A stretch of DNA of 8,927 bases, from positions 1 through 8,927 of the forward strand of contig RFIL01000462.1 in NCBI GenBank assembly GCA_003695285.1. The letters are read 5' to 3'. The notes under the pieces were generated by a model. That model had not been told where the DNA came from. It ran no database searches and saw only the letters and a list, made by a program, of their open reading frames with translations. This document shows positions 1 to 5,612 of this stretch, piece by piece; position 1 is the first letter of the stretch, and each line of letters begins with the position of its first letter. Both the position numbers and the translations under genes were made by a program. Source of the DNA: Calditrichota bacterium. GTDB taxonomy: Bacteria; Calditrichota; Calditrichia; RBG-13-44-9; J075.

Positions 1-1214
1 ACCATGGATAAGACTGACTTTTGAAGCTCATCCATCTCCGGTTGGGGATGCTCCCATTCATAGCACAGCTTTTCCTGATGATAATTTGTTATCACTTCCT
101 GAATTTCCGGCAACTCTAACAACGGTGATTCATTGGTGATTAACAAACGGATAGCCAGCTGAATTGGGGAAACCTGTTCGGCAAGCCCCAGCTTCCACAG
201 GGTAGCCAGGAGATCCTTATAGTCAGTGAGGGAAGTCCAGGGATTAAACGGGATAAAGGTCGGATTTAGCACCATCTGAAATCGACGAAACAATCTCACA
301 ACTTCCAGAAAATCTTCGCGAGAGTGTCCCTTTTTCAACCGGGCGAGAATTTTATTATCAAGAGACTCCACTGCGGTAGTCACGATCAAACATCCGTTGC
401 GTTCTAATTCCGGCAACAGGTGTGCGTGTTTCAGCAGGTGTTCGATTTTGATGGTAACATCAAAGGTGAGATCCGGAAATTGTTGATGCATTTTTTGAAT
501 GAGGGGAATGACATGTCCCGGACCATTCAAAAAGTCCGGATCCCCAAACGTAATATGACGGGCACCCATTTCCACCTGTTGTGCCACATCAGCCAGCACC
601 ACTTCCGGTTGAATCAGACGAAATTTTCCTTGATAAACCGGAACAATGGGACAATGCCGACAATGATGTTTACACCCACGGGTGGTTTCCACATACCCAA
701 CCAGACGGGGTACCTCATCGAGTCCGTATAACCGGGCATAATGGGATAAACCCGGTAAGCCCTTCCGGTAAGGAAGTCGAAACTTCAAGCGTGCATGAGA
801 GATGATCGGTGGCTCGAGAAAGGGGGATGGAACATTCTCTTCCCGAGATTCCTCGAACCGCTTTATGATTCGAAGCAACTCTTCCTCGAACTCACCACCA
901 ATGATGTAATGGGCACCACACTGACGTAAGAAAGAATCGTTTAAAGGAGCGTATAGTCCATAGCAAATGATACGGATGTGAGGGTTTTCCGATGCGACCC
1001 GATTAATCAGAGGTGCCGCCAGTCGCGTAGCTGTGTGCATGGGAAGATAAAAAGCAACCACATCGTATCGGGATAAATCTGCTTCGGGAAAAGGCGAAAC
1101 AGCACAGTCGACCGTGGTAACCTGAAAACCGGCATCCAGAAGCCAGGCAGCCGGGGAGCTCAACCCGAACGGCTGACGCCCCAGCTCATAGGTGGATACT
1201 AATAGAATGTTCAT
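1..1214 (-). CDS. Radical SAM protein, CUAEP/CCAEP-tail type (C-terminus cut off by window edge)
   Basis: The frame is open for 404 codons from an ATG at 1214 to the left edge with no stop, so the gene is 3'-truncated by the window. Residues 1-120 form a Rossmann-like fold resembling a B12-binding domain (start MNILLVSTYELG), but the base-off DxHxxG motif is not visible, so cobalamin binding is doubtful. The radical SAM core starts at about residue 175 with C181-x3-C185-x2-C188 (TTRGCKHHCRHCP), which ligates the [4Fe-4S] cluster that cleaves S-adenosylmethionine. ITFGDPDFLNGPGH (221-234) and the later VTTAVESLD and FIPFNPWT blocks match, from memory, the family named for a C-terminal Cys-Sec or Cys-Cys tail. 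That tail would lie just beyond base 1. Substrate is unknown. It sits 67 nt downstream of nfuA on the same strand, probably co-transcribed, with only a weak purine-rich ribosome site (GAGAAAAGA). Confidence 0.85.
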   Translation of the reverse strand, partial: MNILLVSTYELGRQPFGLSSPAAWLLDAGFQVTTVDCAVSPFPEADLSRYDVVAFYLPMHTATRLAAPLINRVASENPHIRIICYGLYAPLNDSFLRQCGAHYIIGGEFEEELLRIIKRFEESREENVPSPFLEPPIISHARLKFRLPYRKGLPGLSHYARLYGLDEVPRLVGYVETTRGCKHHCRHCPIVPVYQGKFRLIQPEVVLADVAQQVEMGARHITFGDPDFLNGPGHVIPLIQKMHQQFPDLTFDVTIKIEHLLKHAHLLPELERNGCLIVTTAVESLDNKILARLKKGHSREDFLEVVRLFRRFQMVLNPTFIPFNPWTSLTDYKDLLATLWKLGLAEQVSPIQLAIRLLITNESPLLELPEIQEVITNYHQEKLCYEWEHPQPEMDELQKSVLSM

Positions 1215-1281
1215 GAAATTTATCTTTTCTCAGAATTGGATACGTTACAGAGAATTCCTTAGAAAATAGAACCTTGACCCG

Positions 1282-1965
1282 TCACTTGGATGGTTGATAA
1301 TAAGGATTGGTCCCGCTGGCATGATCGGTGGTATCCAGCACTTCAGTAATCTCCGGCACGTGTTGTTTAATCATAACTTCAATACCCTGTTTCAGGGTAA
1401 CATCCACCATACCACACCCTTTACAGCCTCCTCCCAACTCAATATATGCAGTTGTATCTTTCACATCAATGAGTTGAACATAACCCCCATGGAGTTGGAG
1501 AGCAGGATTAATTTGCTCATCAATAACCCGCTGTAGTTTTTCTGCAAGAGGCCCTTCAACCTGAGAGCGTGAAATCCGCTTTTCTATCCGAAATCCTCCA
1601 CCCATGCCGGTGGTAACGAAATCCAACTCAACTTCTTTGATCAAAGGGAGACTTTCCGCATCAATATAAATATTAAATGCGCCGCAATCGACGATAGTGT
1701 CGTCCTCATATGCTTCTCCTTCCTGCACGAAGGCGAGACTGAATTCCGGATTCATGGGAGAAGTACCCTCGGCAATGACTCGCACTCCCAACACCGGAGA
1801 TTGGGCATTTTCAATCAGCTCCACAATTTTCTCTTTCGCACGGTCTGTCACCGTAATGGGTTCAGCGGAAGAATCCGTGCCCTGAGGAGTCCCGGTGGAA
1901 CTATCCTGTGGGGTTGATTCGTCTTTTTTCTCTTTATCTTTTTTTGAACCAAACATTCCAGCCAT
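1282..1965 (-). CDS. nfuA: NfuA-like Fe-S cluster carrier (A-type domain + NifU C-terminal domain)
   Basis: A 227-aa protein with the two-domain layout of E. coli NfuA, which carries [4Fe-4S] clusters in the cytoplasm from the assembly machinery to apo-enzymes. Residues 1-36 are a charged, low-complexity leader (KKDKEKKDES) absent from E. coli NfuA. Residues 37-130 are an A-type (IscA/HesB-like) domain that lacks the C...CxC ligands, as expected for the degenerate domain of NfuA; it has a single Cys94. Residues 136-215 are the NifU domain, with LQLHGGYVQLIDV and the cluster-binding C181-x2-C184 in GGGCKGCGMVDVTLKQGIE. The end TDHASGTNPYY closely resembles the E. coli C-terminus. The ATG is supported by AGGAGT at 1972-1977, seven bases upstream. 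A promoter-like sequence at 2005-2033 suggests it can be transcribed independently of the thioredoxin gene 92 nt upstream. Confidence 0.93.
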   Translation of the reverse strand: MAGMFGSKKDKEKKDESTPQDSSTGTPQGTDSSAEPITVTDRAKEKIVELIENAQSPVLGVRVIAEGTSPMNPEFSLAFVQEGEAYEDDTIVDCGAFNIYIDAESLPLIKEVELDFVTTGMGGGFRIEKRISRSQVEGPLAEKLQRVIDEQINPALQLHGGYVQLIDVKDTTAYIELGGGCKGCGMVDVTLKQGIEVMIKQHVPEITEVLDTTDHASGTNPYYQPSK

Positions 1966-1971
1966 TTTTTT

Positions 1972-1977
1972 ACTCCT
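1972..1977 (-). promoter_or_regulatory. Ribosome binding site of nfuA
   Basis: AGGAGT on the minus strand, ending seven bases before the ATG at 1965. It is the clearest Shine-Dalgarno in the window and fixes the nfuA start. Confidence 0.75.
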
Positions 1978-2004
1978 GTTGACGTTTGTTTATAGAACCA
2001 ATTC

Positions 2005-2033
2005 ATTTTACATAACAATCCGGGTATCTGCAA
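2005..2033 (-). promoter_or_regulatory. Sigma-70-like promoter for nfuA
   Basis: Read on the minus strand, TTGCAG (2028-2033) and TAAAAT (2005-2010) are separated by exactly 17 bases. Transcription would start near 1998, about 33 bases before the nfuA ATG. It lies in the 97-nt gap between the thioredoxin stop and the nfuA start. The prediction rests on sequence match only. Confidence 0.5.
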
Positions 2034-2057
2034 CCAGAATATTGTTTTACCCAGAAC

Positions 2058-2426
2058 TTATTCACAGAAAAGCAAATGATAAGGACGATTTAACTTTTCC
2101 CGCAAATTTTGGATACCAAAATGACGTACCAGTCGGGCGACTTCTTTCCCATCAATATAGAGCACAATCGTGGGAACAGTGAATATCCCCATCTGGGCTG
2201 AAATCTCGGGATGCTTATCACAATCTATTTCACACCAGACCATTTTCGGAAATTCTTCCTGTAACATTTTTTTTATCCCCGGTTTTAACGATTGACAGAC
2301 ATTACAACCAGGAGTGGTAAAATAGAGAACCATCCCCGGGGTCGTTGTCATGATATCTTGCAATTGTTGCATTGAATCAATCTTCATTGTCCTCATCTTT
2401 CCCATTTTATTGCGCATATCCTGCAT
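2058..2426 (-). CDS. Thioredoxin-like thiol-disulfide protein
   Basis: A 122-aa protein with a thioredoxin fold: VLYFTTPGCNVC ends in the redox-active C41-x2-C44, followed by CEIDCDKHPEIS and the cis-proline loop FTVPT (P85). The motif CNVC differs from the classical CGPC, so its redox potential and partner may differ. There is no signal peptide, so it is probably a cytoplasmic disulfide reductase or thiol carrier. Extra cysteines sit at C65, C69 and C121, the last two residues being CE. The start is uncertain: in-frame ATGs fall at residues 1, 4, 8, 11 and 14, and the recognisable fold begins near residue 14 (MKIDSMQQLQ, start 2387). Residue 4 (2417) has AGGG nine bases upstream. It is divergent from the Crp/Fnr regulator at 2714 and followed by nfuA on the same strand. 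Confidence 0.85.
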   Translation of the reverse strand: MQDMRNKMGKMRTMKIDSMQQLQDIMTTTPGMVLYFTTPGCNVCQSLKPGIKKMLQEEFPKMVWCEIDCDKHPEISAQMGIFTVPTIVLYIDGKEVARLVRHFGIQNLREKLNRPYHLLFCE

Positions 2427-2518
2427 CCCTGCTGCGCATTTTTTATCGCACTACATTTTTTAAAAAAGATAAATCCCCTGCCATAAAATAGAGAAATATC
2501 TATGTTTGGATTCCTTAG

Positions 2519-2547
2519 TTTACAATAAGTTACGTTAATTTTAAAAT
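2519..2547 (+). promoter_or_regulatory. Sigma-70-like promoter upstream of the Crp/Fnr gene
   Basis: TTTACA (2519-2524) and TAAAAT (2542-2547) are separated by 17 bases in an AT-rich stretch. The expected start is near 2554, giving a leader of about 160 nt before the regulator ATG at 2714. A TCAAATTGA palindrome (2551-2559) lies at the predicted start site and could hold an operator half-site. Confidence 0.45.
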
Positions 2548-2616
2548 ACTTCAAATTGACAGTATTTCCCTATCAAAAAAGGTAGCGATCTTCATAAGAC
2601 CTCCTCTTATAACACC

Positions 2617-2632
2617 TGGCACTCTATTTGAA
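2617..2632 (+). promoter_or_regulatory. Sigma-54-like promoter candidate upstream of the Crp/Fnr gene
   Basis: TGGCAC, five bases, then TTGAA. This matches the -24 element fully and keeps the -24/-12 spacing of the sigma-54 consensus (TGGCAC-N5-TTGCA), but the highly conserved C of the -12 GC is A here. The start would be near 2643, about 70 nt before the regulator ATG. It could be a chance match. Confidence 0.3.
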
Positions 2633-2713
2633 TAATAATTCTATTAACAATGGAAAAAAACAACTGTTCGATCATTTTCCGCCAGGGGGGACCAAAACCA
2701 GAGAGAGGTTATC

Positions 2714-3391
2714 ATGAAATTAGCATTACACAAGATTTTCCCCCAATGGGAATCAATGGAACGGAATCTGAAAGAAGAAATAAAAGAATACTCATATATC
2801 AGACGATTTCACTCTTCCCAACTCTTTGTAATAGAAGGTGAGAAGTGTAACAGTTTCTATGTGGTTTTGGAAGGTAGCGTCAAAGTGTTTAAAACCAGTG
2901 AATTGGGGAAAGAAATTACTATTTATAATGTGTCTCCCATGGAAAGTTGTTTATTAACCTCCTTTTCAATTGTTAACAACCAACCCTTTATCGCCAATGC
3001 TCAGGCTTTAAAACATACCCTGTTGCTGTTGTTTCCGAAGAATAAAGTGCTGGATTGGTTAAATCGCTATGAGAGCTGGAGAGAATTTTATCTCAACTCC
3101 TGTTCCTCACAACTCTTCTCGCTCATTTCCAAGATTGAATCTCTGGTATTTCAACGGGTGGATGAACGGATTGCCAATTTTCTTGCCAGCGCTGTGAGCT
3201 CCCGGGTAAACAGCCTGCAAATGACCCATTCCGAAGTCGCCAGAGAGGTCGGCACCGCCAGAGAAGTGGTCAGCCGCATTTTAAAAGAATTTGAAAATGA
3301 AGACCTGATCCGACTTTCCAGAGGCAAAATTGAAATTATAAACCCCGAGAGATTATCCGTTCACGGGAAACTCTATCCTTTTGCCGGTTAA
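2714..3391 (+). CDS. Crp/Fnr-family transcriptional regulator
   Basis: A 225-aa protein of typical family length. Residues 20-115 form the cNMP-binding-like beta roll (LFVIEGEKCNSFYVVLEGSVKVFK), about 120-158 the dimerisation helix, and 168-215 a winged helix-turn-helix (MTHSEVAREVGTAREVVSRI). The recognition helix carries R183-E184-x-x-S187-R188. The E-x-x-S-R pattern is that of FNR-type proteins, which read TTGA half-sites, whereas CRP has RE-x-x-GR. The FNR N-terminal cysteine cluster is absent (cysteines only at 45, 80 and 130), and the cAMP-contacting residues of CRP are not evident, so the signal is unknown. GAGAGAGG at 2701-2708, five bases before the ATG, fixes the start. The gene is divergent from the thioredoxin gene and appears monocistronic. 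I see no clear terminator after it. Confidence 0.92.
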   Translation: MKLALHKIFPQWESMERNLKEEIKEYSYIRRFHSSQLFVIEGEKCNSFYVVLEGSVKVFKTSELGKEITIYNVSPMESCLLTSFSIVNNQPFIANAQALKHTLLLLFPKNKVLDWLNRYESWREFYLNSCSSQLFSLISKIESLVFQRVDERIANFLASAVSSRVNSLQMTHSEVAREVGTAREVVSRILKEFENEDLIRLSRGKIEIINPERLSVHGKLYPFAG

Positions 3392-3519
3392 GAGGTTCTG
3401 ACCCAATAAGCGGTTATATTTAAACGATTGTAAGCGCTCAGTTCCATTTGGGAGACAGGATGAATCCCAGGCCCCAAGCAGGATAAAGGGGAAAATAGAT
3501 AGCATAATCGTATCAAAGA

Positions 3520-3571
3520 GCTTCTCCTGTGCGTTTGATGATGCATCACGTGAAGCCTGCCTCCCACAGGA
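3520..3571. repeat. Crossed inverted repeats (possible pseudoknot)
   Basis: GCTTC (3520-3524) is followed directly by TCCTGTG (3525-3531). Their complements appear downstream in the same order, GAAGC (3552-3556) and CACAGGA (3565-3571). The two stems cross, as in an H-type pseudoknot, and the palindrome TGATGCATCA (3539-3548) sits between them. Stems are short (5 and 7 bp), so chance cannot be excluded. Confidence 0.35.
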
Positions 3572-3749
3572 AAACCCTGAAGAGTTTTAACCTCTTTAGC
3601 AACAGGAACACCACACAAGAAGCAACCAAGATTCAGACGACGGTCTCATCCAACTACTTCTATCAGCTTCCGGTCGTCAATTAATGATTTATTCCCCACC
3701 AACTCCTTTTTTCTGTGTCACCCACCTATTATATTCTTTTTTCGAAACG

Positions 3750-3756
3750 AGAAGGA
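3750..3756 (+). promoter_or_regulatory. Ribosome binding site deciding the yihY-like start
   Basis: AGAAGGA ends three bases before the ATG at 3760. It favours this ATG over an upstream in-frame GTG at 3715, which has no comparable site. Confidence 0.6.
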
Positions 3757-3759
3757 ACT

Positions 3760-4698
3760 ATGGAAGTTGTACGAAAATTTTTGCTGCTCTGCAAAACGTT
3801 GCCGGGAGAATGGAGACGTCACAATGTTTCCTGGTTGGCCGCGGCCGTTGCTTACTATACTCTCTTCTCTCTGGCGCCCACCTTTGTTATTGTCATTACC
3901 ATTGGCGGCACCTTCTTCGGGGAAGAAGCGGTAAAAGGATTAATTGTTCAGCGGCTTCAAAACATTGTGGATTTACAAACGGCGGTCGCCATTCAAAAAA
4001 TGATAGAAGCTGGTCAACATCTGACCATTGGGACCTTCCCTAAAATCTTCACCATTGGTATTCTTCTTCTGGCTGCCACAAATGTCTTTACCCATCTGAA
4101 GGTTGCTATCAATCAAATCTGGGAAATCTCCACCACAGAACGGCACTGGTTCATCAACCTGTTAATGAATCGCTTTTTTTCGGTGATCATGATCTTTTCC
4201 ATTGCGGTCTTGCTACTTGCTCTGGTATTTGTTGATGTCATCCTGGCAAGCTTCGGTAAAATTCTCGCTGAATTTGTACCCGCTTTTACCTATGTTTATA
4301 TCTGGCAAATCGGAAATATTCTGGTCTCCTTTTTCATTACTTCTTTACTTTTTGCCTTGATTTACAAACAACTCCCTGATACCCGAATCTACTGGAAAGA
4401 TGTCTGGGCGGGAGCAAGTATTGGAGGATTTCTCTTTACGATTGGTAAATTTTTCATCGGGTTATACCTGGGGAAAAGTCGCCTCCTCTCCGTGTTCGGT
4501 GCGGCCAGTTCATTTGTCATGATTATGATCTGGGTGTATTATTCCGTGCAGATTCTATTCCTGGGTGCCGAGATCAGTCGGGTCTATGCAGAGTTGTGGG
4601 GTTCCCGTTCCGGAAAACACAAGAGCCCTCGCAAAGATGAAAAATCTTCTAAGCGAACCAAGAAATCATCCCCGGGAACTATTCACAAGAAAGTATGA
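3760..4698 (+). CDS. YihY/BrkB-family inner-membrane protein
   Basis: A 312-aa polytopic membrane protein of the YihY/BrkB family (Pfam Virul_fac_BrkB, formerly mislabelled ribonuclease BN). The family hallmarks are both present: WLAAAVAYYTLFSLAP (25-40) and, near the C-terminal end, FGAASSFVMIMIWVYY (246-261) followed by LGAEISRVYAE. Six hydrophobic segments fall at about 28-50, 94-112, 138-165, 180-202, 215-236 and 248-272. The cytoplasmic tail (280-312) is rich in Lys, Arg and Ser. The molecular function of the family is not settled; roles in envelope transport have been proposed. The ATG at 3760 is chosen because of AGAAGGA just upstream; the frame is also open from a GTG at 3715. It stands alone, converging with the operon ending at 4772, and no hairpin terminator is visible in the 73-nt gap. 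Confidence 0.9.
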   Translation: MEVVRKFLLLCKTLPGEWRRHNVSWLAAAVAYYTLFSLAPTFVIVITIGGTFFGEEAVKGLIVQRLQNIVDLQTAVAIQKMIEAGQHLTIGTFPKIFTIGILLLAATNVFTHLKVAINQIWEISTTERHWFINLLMNRFFSVIMIFSIAVLLLALVFVDVILASFGKILAEFVPAFTYVYIWQIGNILVSFFITSLLFALIYKQLPDTRIYWKDVWAGASIGGFLFTIGKFFIGLYLGKSRLLSVFGAASSFVMIMIWVYYSVQILFLGAEISRVYAELWGSRSGKHKSPRKDEKSSKRTKKSSPGTIHKKV

Positions 4699-4771
4699 TT
4701 TATCTCTTGCCCCGATCCGTGAGTAGAAAAAAGCCTGCAAAAATCAAACGATATCCTGAAGACTCTTATTC

Positions 4772-5593
4772 CTAAAAATGATAGATATAAGAAAACTGCA
4801 CTTCACCTGTGGAGAGAGTCACCACGGGGGTCGGATACCCTGACCAGAGGGCATCCCCCACTGAGAGACTCCATAAAAGGAGGGTCGTGTAGGTCATGAT
4901 TTGACGGGTTCGATACCAGCGGTTATAGGTATTATATCTGGCATCAATATCTTTCGGAGACACGGCATCTCGATAATCCTGATGAGTTTGCTTTTCCTTC
5001 AGAGCGGCAAATCCGGTAAAGAGGAGACTGCTCCAGAACGCTCCCCCGATTAAGATTCCTTTTCGGGGTTGATGCTTATAGAACTGGCCCCAGCCGGGTA
5101 TTAGCGCTGAACGCCAGCCTGCACCGGGACGCGGATCATCGACCAGTACATATCGTGTGAATGGCTTACCCGTGGGTGTGGCCTGTTGAGCAAGATACTC
5201 TTCTTTAATCTTGTTAAAAAATTCGATAATTTTAGGGGATATAAATACCGGGTCCAATTCTTCATCGGGATTCAGACTCAACAAACTTAAAAAATGACTC
5301 CTCGCAGAATCCTGTTCCCCGACATTGTAGAAAGAAAGCGCCATATATCGATGGACAATCACCAGACCATCCAGGCTGATCTGTTTCCTGGATTTTAACA
5401 CCTCCTGTCCAATGCTGATGGCTTTTTCAAATTCGAGCGAGTCATATAACTGTTTTACTTGTTGCACCTCCGGTTCCATTTGCTGGGATAATACCGCACC
5501 CGAACTCCACAAGCAATGCAGCAAGATTATGGCTAAAATCAAGCTTCCATAACCATTAAACCATCTTGAAATATTGAGTTGAATACTATCCAT
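4772..5593 (-). CDS. Secreted/membrane TPR-like protein with DUF5683-like C-terminal part
   Basis: A 273-aa protein, third gene of the operon, starting 19 nt after the kinase stop. Residues 15-36 are a hydrophobic signal segment (SLILAIILLHCLW), with plausible cleavage after AVLS, so the protein is exported. Residues 40-125 are helical and TPR-like (VKQLYDSLEFEKAISIGQEV), ending in LNPDEELDPVFISPKIIEFF, a block often seen in envelope TPR proteins. From 149, GWRSALIPGWGQFYKHQPRK resembles DUF5683 and is followed by hydrophobic segments at about 168-187 and 222-238. The ATG at 5593 is chosen, with weak GGAAAT seven bases upstream. An in-frame TTG at 5629 would overlap the kinase and places charged residues before the signal segment. 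Function is unknown; partnership with the PEGA kinase is inferred from the operon. Confidence 0.75.
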   Translation of the reverse strand: MDSIQLNISRWFNGYGSLILAIILLHCLWSSGAVLSQQMEPEVQQVKQLYDSLEFEKAISIGQEVLKSRKQISLDGLVIVHRYMALSFYNVGEQDSARSHFLSLLSLNPDEELDPVFISPKIIEFFNKIKEEYLAQQATPTGKPFTRYVLVDDPRPGAGWRSALIPGWGQFYKHQPRKGILIGGAFWSSLLFTGFAALKEKQTHQDYRDAVSPKDIDARYNTYNRWYRTRQIMTYTTLLLWSLSVGDALWSGYPTPVVTLSTGEVQFSYIYHF

Positions 5594-5612
5594 CTTTGAT
5601 TTCCAATTCCTG

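Larger units (their letters stand above)
2427..2713. other. Divergent intergenic region between thioredoxin and Crp/Fnr genes
   Basis: A 287-nt AT-rich region with no coding potential I can support. On the plus strand it holds the sigma-70-like and sigma-54-like candidates listed separately, a TCAAATTGA palindrome at 2551-2559 and an ATCAA at 2572-2576. A TTTTTTAAAAAA palindrome lies at about 2455-2466, near the thioredoxin start. On the minus strand a weaker TTGTAA-N17-TAGATA pair could drive the thioredoxin gene. The regulator may control both directions, which is inferred from layout only. Confidence 0.6.
3392..3759. other. 368-nt stretch without a convincing gene; overlapping inverted repeats
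   Basis: This stretch lies between the Crp/Fnr stop and the yihY start. The open frames are poor: a 76-codon minus-strand frame needs a TTG start without a ribosome site. It contains inverted repeats at 3520-3571 (listed separately), a TGATGCATCA palindrome (3539-3548), AAGAGGTT (3390-3397) complementary to AACCTCTT (3589-3596), and GACGAC (3636-3641) complementary to GTCGTC (3673-3678). The downstream 100 nt should hold the yihY promoter; TATATT near 3731 is a possible -10 but lacks a good -35. It may be a structured leader, a small RNA, or a decayed dispersed repeat. Confidence 0.5.

Noticed and set aside
420..805. Plus-strand open frames of 103 and 74 codons
   Set aside because: They lie antisense inside the radical SAM gene, whose motifs are unambiguous on the other strand.
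1215..1281. Terminator between nfuA and the radical SAM gene
   Set aside because: Only a 5-bp TTCTC/GAGAA stem with an 18-nt loop and no T run was found, so read-through is more likely.
2551..2576. Possible FNR box made of TTGAC (2556-2560) and ATCAA (2572-2576)
   Set aside because: The half-sites are 11 bases apart, whereas FNR sites have 4 between TTGAT and ATCAA. The two cannot form a canonical dimer site.
3388..3618. 76-codon minus-strand open frame downstream of the Crp/Fnr gene, ending AYWVRTS
   Set aside because: It needs a TTG start, has no ribosome site, overlaps the end of the Crp/Fnr gene and shows no recognisable domain. The WVRTS string is like spurious translations of tRNA T-arms, but the DNA here (GGGTCAGAACC) is not a T-loop and no cloverleaf was found.
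3684..4043. 119-codon plus-strand frame at the start of the YihY-like gene
   Set aside because: It is a shifted-frame shadow of the membrane protein gene and contains no family motif.
4699..4771. Bidirectional terminator between the two convergent genes
   Set aside because: Short A and T runs are present but no GC-rich stem could be found on either strand, so no terminator is claimed.
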